Assembly (NCBI RefSeq): GCF_013371085.1
Contig: NZ_JABWCV010000004.1
Span: 186,001 to 250,000 of the forward strand
Source of the DNA: Vreelandella maris
Lineage (GTDB): Bacteria > Pseudomonadota > Gammaproteobacteria > Pseudomonadales > Halomonadaceae
Direction of reading: 5' to 3'
Length of the DNA stretch: 64,000 nucleotides
Part shown: piece by piece, positions 39,614-48,782 of the stretch
Layout of the letters: every line of letters starts with the position of its first letter
How positions within the stretch are numbered: position 1 is the first letter of the stretch
Translations under genes and position numbers: made by a program
The notes under the pieces: model-generated
Told to the model about the DNA's origin: nothing
The model's input: only the letters and a program-made list of their open reading frames with translations
Database searches by the model: none

Positions 39614-40101
39614 GCAGAGGCATCGCCACGATCCAGCGCATCGATCGAGGCATTGCAATGGGGGTGGCGTTAGCCGCCTCCTGCGCCTTGGCGATTGCGG
39701 TAGGCGCCAGCTTCTGGCAGGTGCTGGGCCGATTCGTCTTCCAAGCCCCGTCGGTCTGGTCGGAAGCGCTGACCCGTCTGGCGCTGGTCTGGATGGTACT
39801 GCTGGGATGTTCGGTGGCGCTGCGGCGGGGGGCATTCGTAGCCATCGATTTAGCCAAGGTGCTGACCTCGGGCCGAGTGCGACGGTCGATCGAGCTGGTC
39901 ACGCTGCTGTCCTGCCTGACGCTGTTTGCAACGCTGTTCTGGTTTGGCTGGGAGGTGGCGTCCCGCGTGCGTTTTCAGCAGATGGCGGGATTGAATATCT
40001 CGATGAGCTGGGGATACGCCGCCCTCCCGGTGGGGGCGGTGTTCGCCATGCTGGGCAGCATTGTTCACTTTATCCAGGCAGGTAAAGGAGAGCCGTCATG
40101 A
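39610..40101 (+). CDS. TRAP transporter small permease (DctQ family)
   Basis: A 163-residue membrane protein with four hydrophobic segments. The WSEALTRLALVWMVLLGCSVALRRGAFVAI stretch holds the characteristic E-x4-L-W pattern of DctQ proteins. Overlaps of 4 bases with dctP and dctM genes on both sides indicate a coupled three-gene TRAP operon. Confidence 0.92.
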   Translation: MSRGIATIQRIDRGIAMGVALAASCALAIAVGASFWQVLGRFVFQAPSVWSEALTRLALVWMVLLGCSVALRRGAFVAIDLAKVLTSGRVRRSIELVTLLSCLTLFATLFWFGWEVASRVRFQQMAGLNISMSWGYAALPVGAVFAMLGSIVHFIQAGKGEPS

Positions 40102-41375
40102 CCAGTGCGCTGATCACCTCCATGCTGATCCTGTTTGCGATATCGGTGCCTGTCGCCATTGCCATCGGTTTGGCCTCGATGGTTGGCTTGGTGGGCTTTA
40201 CCAGCCTGCCGCTGCTCGTGGTGCCGCAGCAGATATTTATCGCGCTGGATAAATTCCCGCTGGCCGCCATTCCGTTCTTTATTCTTGCCGGCAACTTGAT
40301 GGAAGTCGGCGGGCTGTCGCGCAGGCTGGTCGAGTTTGCGCGCGCCTTTACCGGCCAACTGCAGGGGGGGCTGGCCATCACCTGTGTGCTGACCTGCATG
40401 ATGTTCTCGGCCATTTCAGGGTCGAGTGTCGCCACCACCTTTGCCGTGGGGGCGATACTCATCCCCGCCATGCGCGATTACGGCTATCCCATTGGCTTCG
40501 CTGCCGCCCTCATGGCCGTATCGGCGGAGCTTGGCGTGATTCTCCCACCTTCGATCCCCATGATTCTGTACGGTGTCGCCACACAGACCTCCATTCCGGA
40601 TCTGTTCCTCGCGGGGGTGCTACCCGGCGTGTTGATTGCCGGTAGCCTGATGGCCACCATCTTTATCTGGTGTCGGATCAAGGGGTGGGGCAAGCGCGAT
40701 GGCGACGGCAGGCTCTCTCGCCTCGACGCGACCCGGCGAGCGGTCTGGTCGCTGGTGATGCCCGTGCTGATCATGGGCGGCATTTATGGCGGTGTGACCA
40801 CTCCCACCGAGGCCAGTGTCATTGCCGTGGTCTATGCGCTGGTGGTTGGGCTTTTCCTGCACCGTGAAATGAGCCTCAAAGACCTTGCGCTGGCGTTTCG
40901 TAAATCGGTGGTCACCTCCGCGGTGATCATGTTCATTATCGGTGCGGCCAGTTTGATGGGTTACTTGCTGAACCGTCAGGGGGTGCCCGATGCAGCGGCG
41001 CTCTGGTTGACCAGCACCTTCGATGGCCCAACCTCCTTGATGCTAGCCATCAACTTTATGCTGTTCGTGGTGGGTATGTTTATTGAGACAGGCGCCAGTA
41101 TTGTGGTGCTCGCACCGATCCTTCAGGACGCGGCACTGCGCGTGGGCATCGAGCCGGTGCACTTTGGCACCGTCATGGTGGTGAACCTTGCGCTGGGAAT
41201 GATTACCCCTCCGCTGGGCGTCAACCTGTTTGCTGCGGCGCAAATTGCAGGCTGCTCGATAACAGCCATGTTAAGGCCTTTGCTGGTGTTTCTAGCCGTC
41301 ATCATCGTCTGTCTGATGATCATTACCTTTGTTCCTCAGCTCTCGCTGTTCCTGCCGGGCACGATGGCGCGTTAA
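40098..41375 (+). CDS. TRAP transporter large permease (DctM family)
   Basis: A 425-residue membrane protein with about 12 hydrophobic segments, the ion-coupled translocating subunit of the TRAP system. Family stretches are AIPFFILAGNLMEVGGLSRRLV, FSAISGSSVATTFAVGAILIPAM, ELGVILPPSIPMILYGVATQTSI, GGVTTPTEASVIAVVYALV and the C-terminal GMITPPLGVNLFAAAQIAG. It overlaps dctQ by 4 bases. The 89 bases to the dehydrogenase gene contain no clear terminator. Confidence 0.96.
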   Translation: MTSALITSMLILFAISVPVAIAIGLASMVGLVGFTSLPLLVVPQQIFIALDKFPLAAIPFFILAGNLMEVGGLSRRLVEFARAFTGQLQGGLAITCVLTCMMFSAISGSSVATTFAVGAILIPAMRDYGYPIGFAAALMAVSAELGVILPPSIPMILYGVATQTSIPDLFLAGVLPGVLIAGSLMATIFIWCRIKGWGKRDGDGRLSRLDATRRAVWSLVMPVLIMGGIYGGVTTPTEASVIAVVYALVVGLFLHREMSLKDLALAFRKSVVTSAVIMFIIGAASLMGYLLNRQGVPDAAALWLTSTFDGPTSLMLAINFMLFVVGMFIETGASIVVLAPILQDAALRVGIEPVHFGTVMVVNLALGMITPPLGVNLFAAAQIAGCSITAMLRPLLVFLAVIIVCLMIITFVPQLSLFLPGTMAR

Positions 41376-41464
41376 CACACCAGTCAAAGCGTGCGGAGGG
41401 CGCTCTCCCGACATAGGGGTAGCAGCGCCTTCTGCTCACCATGAACATTGATGGGTATTTATAG

Positions 41465-43150
41465 ATGGTCAGTTCGCTGATTGCTCAGCTCCAAAGCGTC
41501 ACGGGCAAGCGCTATGTACATGTCGGCACCCGCGCCACCCACCGCTTTCGTAAAGGCTACCGTTACGGCGACGGCGAGGTGATGGCCGCGGTCGAGCCAG
41601 GTACGCTTTGGGAGCAGTGGCAGGTATTACAAGCCTGTGTGGACGCCGATATTGCGATCATCATGCAGGCCGCCAATACCGGGCTGACCGGCGGCTCTAC
41701 CCCTTTCGGAACGGGCTATGACCGGCCCATCGTGATCGTCAATACCTTGCGCATCGATCGGGTCGATTTAATCGACGAGGGGCGTCAGGCTATTTGCCTT
41801 CCCGGGGCCACGCTGGATCGGCTGGAGCGTGCGCTGCGACCCATGGGCCGTGAACCCCACTCGGTGATTGGGTCGAGCTGCATTGGCGCCTCGGTGACCG
41901 GCGGTATTTGCAACAACTCGGGCGGCTCGCTGGTACAGCGTGGGCCAGCGTATACGCAGCTATCTCTCTTCGCTCAGGTGACCTCGGAGCGCAAGCTGGT
42001 GCTGGTGAATCACCTGGGGATTGAGCTGGGTAACTCGCCGGAAGAGGTACTGACCCGCTTGGATAGAGGCCACTACTCACCAAGCGATATCCAGATGAGC
42101 GAGACCGCCTGGGCATCCGATCGAGAGTACAAAACGCATGTGCGCGATATCTCGGCTTCGACGCCAGCGCGCTTCAACGCCGACCCACGCCGCCATTATG
42201 AAGTATCCGGCTCTGCGGGGAAGCTGGCCGTGTTTGCGGTACGAATGGACACGTTTCCCGCTGCGTCCAACGAGCGCGTCTTCTATATTGGCAGCAACGA
42301 TCCCGCCCAGTTGCAGCAGATCAGAAGAGACCTGCTCGGCCAGTGCCAGCACCTGCCCATCGCGGGCGAATATATGCATAAAGATGCCTTTGATATGGCG
42401 CACGTCTACGGCAAGGATCTTTTCCTGTTCATCCGCCGGTTCGGCACCCTGAACGTACCGAAAGCCTTTGCCGCGAAAAGCTGGTTCGATGGTGTCACCG
42501 AGTCGCTGCGCCTGGGCCGCCATCTGTCTGACCGGCTGCTTCAGGCTGCGTCCCGGCTGTTCCCCGAACATCTGCCACGACGCTTGCTCGATTACCGTGA
42601 CCGCTACACACACCATCTGATGCTGCGCACAGGGGGAGAGTGTATCGAGGAAATGCGCGCCTATCTGGCGGAGCGTTTCCCAGCCGAGCACGGTGACTTC
42701 TTCGAGTGCACCGATGAGGAGGGCAGTGCCGCGTTTCTCAATCGCTTTGCCTCAGGGGGGGCCGTGGTGCGCTTCCGAGCCGTTCACACCCGTACGGTCG
42801 AGGACATTGTGGCCCTCGACGTGGCATTGCCGCGGGATGCGCTCGACTGGTTCGAGACCTTGCCGCCTGAGATCGAGGCGCGGATCGAGCGCAAGTTCTA
42901 TGTCGGCCACTTTCTCTGTCATGTACTGCATCAGGAGTATCTGGTGAAAAAAGGCGTGGATTGTCACACCTTGGAGCAGGAAATTTGCGCGCTGCTCGAT
43001 GCCCGGGGAGCCGAATATCCAGCCGAGCACAATGTGGGGCACCTGTATCATGCCAAGCCAGCGCTACGTGATTTCTATCAGAAACTTGACCCCACTAACC
43101 AGTTCAACCCCGGTATCGGTAAAACATCAAAACAGCGTGATTGGCGGTAA
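41465..43150 (+). CDS. dld: Quinone-dependent D-lactate dehydrogenase (Dld type)
   Basis: A 561-residue FAD-dependent peripheral membrane enzyme of the E. coli Dld type (571 residues), which oxidises D-lactate to pyruvate and passes electrons to quinone. The N-terminal FAD-binding PCMH domain has IIMQAANTGLTGGSTPFG and SVIGSSCIGASVTGGICNNSGGSL-type motifs (the GGICNNSGG stretch is clear). The C-terminal membrane-binding domain includes IAGEYMHKDAFDMAHVYGKD and EYPAEHNVGHLYHAKPALRDFYQKLDPTNQFNPGIG. Other D-2-hydroxy acids may be substrates. It closes the catabolic island, after the TRAP genes, so uptake of a D-hydroxy acid by that transporter is the simple reading. Confidence 0.94.
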   Translation: MVSSLIAQLQSVTGKRYVHVGTRATHRFRKGYRYGDGEVMAAVEPGTLWEQWQVLQACVDADIAIIMQAANTGLTGGSTPFGTGYDRPIVIVNTLRIDRVDLIDEGRQAICLPGATLDRLERALRPMGREPHSVIGSSCIGASVTGGICNNSGGSLVQRGPAYTQLSLFAQVTSERKLVLVNHLGIELGNSPEEVLTRLDRGHYSPSDIQMSETAWASDREYKTHVRDISASTPARFNADPRRHYEVSGSAGKLAVFAVRMDTFPAASNERVFYIGSNDPAQLQQIRRDLLGQCQHLPIAGEYMHKDAFDMAHVYGKDLFLFIRRFGTLNVPKAFAAKSWFDGVTESLRLGRHLSDRLLQAASRLFPEHLPRRLLDYRDRYTHHLMLRTGGECIEEMRAYLAERFPAEHGDFFECTDEEGSAAFLNRFASGGAVVRFRAVHTRTVEDIVALDVALPRDALDWFETLPPEIEARIERKFYVGHFLCHVLHQEYLVKKGVDCHTLEQEICALLDARGAEYPAEHNVGHLYHAKPALRDFYQKLDPTNQFNPGIGKTSKQRDWR

Positions 43151-43329
43151 AGCGAGCCTGCAAAAGAGCATCGTGGGGATGGCTCTGTGTCTTAGGAGCT
43201 AACATACCCTGCTACAGACCTAAGTCCTGAACATGCCACTCTATCCGTTAGGCCTACGCCTAATGCGCCTCGTCAAGTGGCGGAGGTTTTGTCGTTTCGT
43301 TATTGGCATGAAACTCGTATAGCTCGACT

Positions 43330-43362
43330 AAAAAAGCGGGGGCGGATACAGTATCCGCCCCC
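43330..43362 (-). terminator. Terminator after the small membrane protein gene
   Basis: An 11-base perfect stem, GGGGGCGGATA with TATCCGCCCCC, loop of three, is followed on the minus strand by GCTTTTTTAG. It lies 28 bases after the stop of the gene at 43391 and may also stop reading from dld. The rest of the 43151-43390 gap shows only a small TTAGGC/GCCTAA hairpin. Confidence 0.85.
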
Positions 43363-43390
43363 GTTGTTTAGTGACACTGCTAAATACGCT

Positions 43391-43651
43391 TCACTTAGCG
43401 CGCTTAACGTACAACCCCACCGTGCACATCGCCAGCCCCACTACTGAAAGCAGCATGCCGCCATTGACTAACAGCGGCGAGCGCTGAAGCCAGGAGACAA
43501 ACGGCTGTGGCGTGTCGCGACAGACCCTCTCGAGATAGTCCCAATGGCCGCCATCAAGCTGGCACGCTCGCACGTCGTTGAGCTCCCAAAAGTAGACGCC
43601 CATCAGCACAAACAGCGGCAGTACCAGCAGCAGTAAACCCAGCTTAATCAT
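43391..43651 (-). CDS. Small two-segment membrane protein of unknown function
   Basis: An 86-residue protein not recognised as a named family. A hydrophobic segment at about 3-22 and another at about 59-81 flank a polar loop with two cysteines (in RACQLDGG and RVCRDT) that would face the periplasm and could form a disulfide. The C-terminus LYVKRAK is basic, so the ends are probably cytoplasmic. It lies 17 bases after the M48 peptidase gene on the same strand and is followed by a strong terminator, so it is the last gene of that short operon. Confidence 0.7.
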   Translation of the reverse strand: MIKLGLLLLVLPLFVLMGVYFWELNDVRACQLDGGHWDYLERVCRDTPQPFVSWLQRSPLLVNGGMLLSVVGLAMCTVGLYVKRAK

Positions 43652-43668
43652 TTAAACCTCAAGCGTCG

Positions 43669-44472
43669 TTAAGGACGTGGGCAGTTGGGAGTGCGACCAC
43701 TGCTGCGCGCCTGTTCATAGCGGGCCAGGGCACGATCCATGTTGGCTTGCAGGCCTTCAATGCGTTGGCCTTGGCCTGGGTGGGTCGACATCCACTCGGG
43801 CGGCGCACCGCCGCCTGTGGCTGCCTGCATATTTTCCCACAGGGTGACGCTCTCACTTGGGTTGAAGCCGGCCTGTGCCATTAGGTCCAGACCAATGACA
43901 TCGGCCTCGCTTTCATGCGCCCGCGAGAACGGCAGCACAATGCCATACTGCGCGCCCATACCGAGCAAGCCCATGAGCTGCTGGCCACCAGCGGACTGCA
44001 TGCTAGAAGTGCTGGAAATCACTGACAGGCCCAATGAGGTAGCGCTCTCGGTAGAAGCGCGTTCATTCGCGTGGTTCGCCAGCACGTGACCAATCTCATG
44101 GCCGATGACGGAAGCCAGCTGATCCTGTGTGGTCGCGATATCCAGCATGCCAGTGTTGACGCCCATATAGCCGCCGGGTAAGGCGAAGGCATTGGGCTGT
44201 TCCGATTCAAATGCACGAATCTGCCAATCTAGCTGCTGCTGCTCGGCGGGCAATTCCGCGACGATGGCATCGGCAATGCACTGTACATAGCGCTGGCTAG
44301 CCTGGTTGGCAGTAGGAAGCTCCTGCTGATATTGAGAAAATGCCTGCCGTCCCATCTCATTAAGCTCACCATCAGAAAGCAGCAATAGCTGCGAACGTCC
44401 GGTGGGAGACGTGGTACAAGCGGCGATAGAAGCGCATAGCGCGGTAACGGCGATAGGGCGAAGCCAGCGCAT
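43669..44472 (-). CDS. M48-family metallopeptidase, lipoprotein (LoiP/BepA-like)
   Basis: A 267-residue zinc peptidase. Signal peptide with lipobox SIAAC (Cys19), so it is membrane-anchored on the periplasmic side. The active site is VIGHEIGHVLANH (HExxH) near 124-136, and the third ligand glutamate is in SRAHESEADVIGLDLMAQAGF. These are the signatures of the M48 group that includes E. coli LoiP (YggG) and BepA, which act in outer-membrane protein quality control. The C-terminal WMSTHPGQGQRIEGLQ completes the domain. The substrate is unknown. Confidence 0.93.
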   Translation of the reverse strand: MRWLRPIAVTALCASIAACTTSPTGRSQLLLLSDGELNEMGRQAFSQYQQELPTANQASQRYVQCIADAIVAELPAEQQQLDWQIRAFESEQPNAFALPGGYMGVNTGMLDIATTQDQLASVIGHEIGHVLANHANERASTESATSLGLSVISSTSSMQSAGGQQLMGLLGMGAQYGIVLPFSRAHESEADVIGLDLMAQAGFNPSESVTLWENMQAATGGGAPPEWMSTHPGQGQRIEGLQANMDRALARYEQARSSGRTPNCPRP

Positions 44473-44595
44473 GAGACGGTTTCCTTATAGACGAGTGGGT
44501 TTCTTGCTCACAAGATAACCGCTGATAACAGTAAATCAATCCCTCCCATCATAACCTACCTGGTGGGTGAGATTGGAGGTTGAACTGTGCAACCC

Positions 44596-45204
44596 TCAGC
44601 GCTGAGGGACTAGCTGCCCATCGGCACCCACGTTTAGGCGAATTGTGGGCGTCAACAAACCTGCAGGGAGCCGCATACCTAAACCGCGCAGATCCCCTGG
44701 CGTAATCGCCAGTTGGCTACCGGGCGGTAGCTCGCCTTGAGACGCCAGCTGACTGGCAAGCTCAGGCATCGGCGCCATTTTTTGGGTGTCGGTTCCCAGC
44801 ACATCGAAGACAACCGGCAGACGTAAATTAGCATCGTCGCCGGAGGTCAGCGTGACATTCTGCTCATAGTTACCCTGCACAGGATCAACGCCCGGCATAT
44901 CCAGCGACCAGCGAAAGCCTGACATCTCAACCGGCGGCATGCCAGCGGGTAAGCCAAGGCCCATGGCAATGGTAGCTTGTATGGGCAGGCTGCCCGCGCC
45001 CAGGCTGGAAGCAATCAGGCTGGTTAGGTCACTCGTATCCAATCCAGCATTAATGCTGTAAGGGCCAATGCGTACATCTTCGACCCCCAGGGAGGTCACC
45101 GCCAAACGAAACGCAAAGAGGCCAGTTTGGGGTAGGGCTAGACAGCCCGTTAACAGGCTGATTAAGCCCAATAGAATTAACCAGCGGCGAGCAGCATAAA
45201 GCAT
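44596..45204 (-). CDS. Putative lipoprotein of unknown function
   Basis: A 202-residue protein with a lipoprotein signal (hydrophobic 9-19, lipobox LLTGC at 17-21). The mature part is hydrophobic-patterned beta sequence with many glycine and leucine residues (GLDTSDLTSLIASSLGAGSLPIQATIAMGLGLPAG) and a proline- and leucine-rich C-terminus. The pattern recalls LEA-type lipoproteins with a beta-sandwich, but I do not recognise the family. It stands alone between the M48 gene and der, with about 240 bases before der. Confidence 0.6.
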   Translation of the reverse strand: MLYAARRWLILLGLISLLTGCLALPQTGLFAFRLAVTSLGVEDVRIGPYSINAGLDTSDLTSLIASSLGAGSLPIQATIAMGLGLPAGMPPVEMSGFRWSLDMPGVDPVQGNYEQNVTLTSGDDANLRLPVVFDVLGTDTQKMAPMPELASQLASQGELPPGSQLAITPGDLRGLGMRLPAGLLTPTIRLNVGADGQLVPQR

Positions 45205-45387
45205 AACGTTCTCCCCCTACGCAGCGCAAAAGCAGCATACAAGTAGGGCAGCAAGGGTGGTGATGGGGGTGGGTGATATGGAGTGGGCATGAATGACAGC
45301 CCAGTAAAATCGCGGCTATTTGAGGGCTGAAAGCGGGCGCTGTCAAGCGAAACTATTATCGTGAGTGTTACTTGGAAAAGGGGTTAA

Positions 45388-45419
45388 CCAAAACGCCCGC
45401 TTGACGGTGCAAACGGGCG
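45388..45419 (-). terminator. Terminator after der
   Basis: On the minus strand CGCCCGTTTG pairs with CAAGCGGGCG (one G-T pair) around a 6-base loop and is followed by TTTTGGTT. It lies 24 bases after the der stop and ends the long hisS-to-der transcript. The rest of the 45205-45443 gap shows nothing else. Confidence 0.75.
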
Positions 45420-45443
45420 AATTTAAATAACCAAGATAGCGAA

Positions 45444-46847
45444 TTAACGACGGCTCTTGCGGGCTTCTTTAGTGCGGTTCAGCTCGCGCTTTTTGGCTTT
45501 CTCTTTGTCGCTGGCGCCCGCCATGGTGTCAAACGGGTTGCTGCCCGAGCGAAACTCAAAGCGAATAGGCGTGCCGCGTACCTTCAATACCTTGCGGAAC
45601 GTATTGGTGAGATAACGACGGTACGCTTCAGGCAATGACTCTGTTTGGTTACCGTGGACGACGATAATCGGCGGGTTGCTGCCACCCTGGTGAGCCATGC
45701 GCAGCTTGATCCGTCGGCCTTGTACCATCGGCGGCGGATTCTGGCTGACGGCATCCTGCAGCAGGGTGGTTAAACGGTTGGTCGACCAGTGAGCGTTAGC
45801 GGCATCAAAGGCGCGGTCAATCGACGGGTAAAGATCACCCACTGCCGTGCCGTGCAGCGCGGAGATAAAGTGAAGCTCGGCGTAATCGGCAAAGCCCAGG
45901 CGGCGCTTCACTTCGGTGCGCATCTTGTCCTTGGCTTCGCTCTCCAGGCCGTCCCACTTATTCACTGCCAGCACCAGCGCGCGCCCGGTGGTTAACACGT
46001 AGTCGAGCAGGTGCAAATCCTGCTCCACCAAGCCGCTGGAACCATCCAGCACCATGATCACTACATGCGACTCTTTAATCGCATCCAGCGTTTTGATGAT
46101 GGAGAACTTCTCGGCGATTTCGCTCACGTTCTTACGCCGCCGGATACCCGCGGTGTCAATCAGTACGTAAGGCTTGCCGCGGCGCTCGAAGGGGATCTCG
46201 ATAGCATCACGGGTCGTGCCCGCCTCATCAAAGACCACCACACGGTCTTCGCCCAGCAGGCGATTGACCAGGGTCGATTTCCCGACGTTGGGGCGACCAA
46301 TCACGCCGATACGAACGCCTTTGCTGCCGGTGTCGGCAGGGATGCTGGCATCGCGTTCGGGAAACGGTTCAAGTACCACGTCCATCAGGGTAGAAACATT
46401 GCGCCCGTGGGCAGCGGCAATCGGCCAGGGGTCGCCTAAGCCCAGCGACCAGAAGTCGCCCATCGCCGAGTGCTCTTCCAGCCCGTCGGTTTTATTCACC
46501 ACCAGCCAGGTTTTTTTCTGATTAACCCGCAGGTGGTTGGCAATCGCCTGGTCTGCGGCGATAAGGCCGGCGCGAGCGTCGACCATAAACAGGACGATAT
46601 CGGCTTCATCAATGGCAGCAAGCGACTGCTCGGCCATGGCGGCGTCGATACCCTCTTCGTCACCGCTGATACCGCCGGTGTCGATAACCGTATAGACCTT
46701 ATCGCCCAGCATGCCATTGCCGTACTTGCGGTCGCGGGTGAGGCCGGGAAAGTCGGCCACCAGTGCATCACGCGAGCGCGTTAGGCGGTTAAACAACGTC
46801 GATTTGCCCACATTGGGGCGACCGACTAAAGCAATGACGGGTGTCAT
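45444..46847 (-). CDS. der: Ribosome biogenesis GTPase Der (EngA)
   Basis: A 467-residue double GTPase needed for 50S subunit assembly. First G domain: [14 protein letters not shown] at 8-21, [13 protein letters not shown] and NKTD. Second: [33 protein letters not shown] and NKWD. The C-terminal KH-like domain follows, ending in a basic tail ([16 protein letters not shown]). Overlaps the bamB stop by 4 bases, so the two are translationally coupled. Confidence 0.98.
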   Translation of the reverse strand: MTPVIALVGRPNVGKSTLFNRLTRSRDALVADFPGLTRDRKYGNGMLGDKVYTVIDTGGISGDEEGIDAAMAEQSLAAIDEADIVLFMVDARAGLIAADQAIANHLRVNQKKTWLVVNKTDGLEEHSAMGDFWSLGLGDPWPIAAAHGRNVSTLMDVVLEPFPERDASIPADTGSKGVRIGVIGRPNVGKSTLVNRLLGEDRVVVFDEAGTTRDAIEIPFERRGKPYVLIDTAGIRRRKNVSEIAEKFSIIKTLDAIKESHVVIMVLDGSSGLVEQDLHLLDYVLTTGRALVLAVNKWDGLESEAKDKMRTEVKRRLGFADYAELHFISALHGTAVGDLYPSIDRAFDAANAHWSTNRLTTLLQDAVSQNPPPMVQGRRIKLRMAHQGGSNPPIIVVHGNQTESLPEAYRRYLTNTFRKVLKVRGTPIRFEFRSGSNPFDTMAGASDKEKAKKRELNRTKEARKSRR

Positions 46848-48028
46848 GGAGTTACTTCCAGGGTTTCCAGGCGACCATTGTTGGCCTGGACATGAATGGT
46901 GCTGCCTTCAGTGACCGGGCGAACGGTGATGCCCGAGCTGTGCACGCGAGTGCGTCCTACAATATTGCCTTCACGAGCGTCAATCAGGTGAAGATAACCG
47001 TCAAAATCGCCCACGACCAAGCGGCCATCGGCAAAGGCGGGCGCGGTCAACCAGCGGTCTTGCAGGTCGTCATTACGCCAGATTTCACGGCCACTGTTAG
47101 CATCTAACGCGACTACTTGGCTGTTATCGGTAACCACAAACAGTAAATCGCCGACCAGGATGGGCGTATGGCGGCTAGACAGGTTCGCTTCCCAGAGTAG
47201 ATCGCCTTGGGTAGCTTCAAGCGCTACAACGCGACCGTTGTAGCTGGTCACAAACAGGCGGCCATCGGGGCTGATGATCGGCTGGCCGGAAAGATCAACC
47301 AGGCGCTCAACTTCGCTACGCCCCTGCGGCGTGGCAATCTGCATATCCCATAGCGGTTGGCCACTGCGGTTATCCAGCGTGGCAAGACGGCCATTGGCCA
47401 GGCCAACAAAACTAACCGGGTCAATTACCATCGGCGTGCCTGTACCGCGCAGGGTGAGTGAAGGCTGTGAGCTGGTGTATACCCAGCGCTCTTCACCAGT
47501 GGCGCGATCCAAGGCAGTGACACGGCCATCGACACTTTGCACGACCAGCAGTTGCTGGTTGGCCTGGGGCGCGGCAAGCACTTCACTAGAGACCCGTGAC
47601 CGCCAGCTTTCGCTGCCATCATTTTGATCCAGCGCAATGACCTCGCCGTTACCGGTCGCCAGGTAAACCTGACCGGCAATCGCCGTTAACGCGCTGGAGA
47701 TGGTGGTATTGAGATCGATTTCCCACTCAACATCGCCACTGTTGGCATTCATGGCCATCACCACGCCTTCAACGTCGGCGGCAAATACGGTGTCGCCTTC
47801 ACGGGAGGGTGCAATGGGGTAGCGAGCGTGGCCTAAGCCATCGCCTACAGTACGTTTCCATTGGGTGTTTAGCGAGGAGGTCTCGTCGAAGCTACGCAGC
47901 TCTTTGGGCGTAAAAGCGGGGTCGACTTTGCTGGCGCAACCGGCCAACAGTGCCAGCGTTAGTGCACCCACGCTTACTCGTGCCAGCTGTTTGGAAATAC
48001 CCCGATTAATTACAGTGCTAATAGTCAT
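46844..48028 (-). CDS. bamB: Outer membrane assembly lipoprotein BamB
   Basis: A 394-residue beta-propeller lipoprotein of the BAM complex. The signal peptide ends with the lipobox LLAGC (Cys31). The mature part contains PQQ-like repeats, seen as recurring blocks ALDxxxGxExW, for example [29 protein letters not shown] and [15 protein letters not shown]. It overlaps yfgM upstream and der downstream by 4 bases each. The order hisS-yfgM-bamB-der is conserved across gammaproteobacteria. Confidence 0.97.
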   Translation of the reverse strand: MTISTVINRGISKQLARVSVGALTLALLAGCASKVDPAFTPKELRSFDETSSLNTQWKRTVGDGLGHARYPIAPSREGDTVFAADVEGVVMAMNANSGDVEWEIDLNTTISSALTAIAGQVYLATGNGEVIALDQNDGSESWRSRVSSEVLAAPQANQQLLVVQSVDGRVTALDRATGEERWVYTSSQPSLTLRGTGTPMVIDPVSFVGLANGRLATLDNRSGQPLWDMQIATPQGRSEVERLVDLSGQPIISPDGRLFVTSYNGRVVALEATQGDLLWEANLSSRHTPILVGDLLFVVTDNSQVVALDANSGREIWRNDDLQDRWLTAPAFADGRLVVGDFDGYLHLIDAREGNIVGRTRVHSSGITVRPVTEGSTIHVQANNGRLETLEVTP

Positions 48029-48681
48029 TGTGTCGCCTCCTCAGCGCCGAGATCATCAAGCTTGAACTGCACGCCGTAAAGCGGCTGGTCTTGGGTTTGA
48101 GACACTTCTAAAGCGGTTTCCCATGCCTCTCGAGCCGCCTCAGTATCGCCTTGGGCAGCAAAGGCATCGCCGCGCACGTTCGCCCGTTGGGCCGCCAGTG
48201 CGTCGCTGATCGGTTCGTCCAGCAGCGCATGCGCCTGGGTGGGGTTGCCGTCAGCGAGTTCGACCCGAGCTAGGCGCAGCCACGCCAGGCTCTGCACATA
48301 ACGCCGCGATGAATCGGCAGCGCTTTCCAGCGCAGTACGCGCACCTTCCAGGTCGCCTTGCTGTACCGCCAGGCGCGCATCAAGCAGCAGGGCGAGTTCG
48401 GCATACAGCGTGTCGCCATGCTCTTCGGTCAGTTCGACGACCATTTCACGTGCGCTTGCCAGTTGGTCGTCTTCAAGCTCGTTACCAGCGGTCATGTTGA
48501 CCAACTGCTGATAACGCATGGAGGCGGCTTCAGCTTGACCCTGCTGATAGTTCTGCCAAGCATTCCAGCCGAATACCCCCGCCGCCGCCAGGACAGCGCC
48601 TGCAATCAACGACATGCCGTTCTCTTTCCACCAGCGCTTTACCGCGTCTAGCTGCTCTTCTTCGCTTCTCAGCTCCACCAC
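48025..48681 (-). CDS. yfgM: YfgM family ancillary SecYEG translocon subunit
   Basis: A 218-residue inner-membrane protein. After the short cytoplasmic start VVELRSEEEQLDAVKRWWKENG comes one membrane segment (about 23-45) and a periplasmic TPR-like domain, the arrangement of E. coli YfgM, which associates with PpiD at the Sec translocon. The GTG start at 48681 has AGGAG 7 bases upstream and gives the usual family N-terminus; an upstream ATG would add 12 residues of doubtful sequence. Next to bamB. Confidence 0.92.
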   Translation of the reverse strand: MVELRSEEEQLDAVKRWWKENGMSLIAGAVLAAAGVFGWNAWQNYQQGQAEAASMRYQQLVNMTAGNELEDDQLASAREMVVELTEEHGDTLYAELALLLDARLAVQQGDLEGARTALESAADSSRRYVQSLAWLRLARVELADGNPTQAHALLDEPISDALAAQRANVRGDAFAAQGDTEAAREAWETALEVSQTQDQPLYGVQFKLDDLGAEEATQ

Positions 48682-48782
48682 GGGCGGGCTCCTATTTCTC
48701 AATTGTCGTAGGCACAAACAGTAGGCAAAAACAGTCGTATGTAGCAGGCACGGCGCCTGCAGGGGTTACGCGAGACGTGGGC

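Noticed and set aside
39477-40085. Frame-shifted 202-codon open frame across dctP and dctQ
   Set aside because: It overlaps both TRAP genes in another frame, is Gly/Arg/Pro-rich and has no domain.
42077-42691. 204-codon open frame opposite dld
   Set aside because: Antisense to the conserved Dld domain; composition typical of a shadow frame.
31604-43150. The catabolic run as an integrated mobile island
   Set aside because: No integrase, transposase, tRNA or direct-repeat borders are visible, and composition looks like the flanks; it is better called an accessory chromosomal region.
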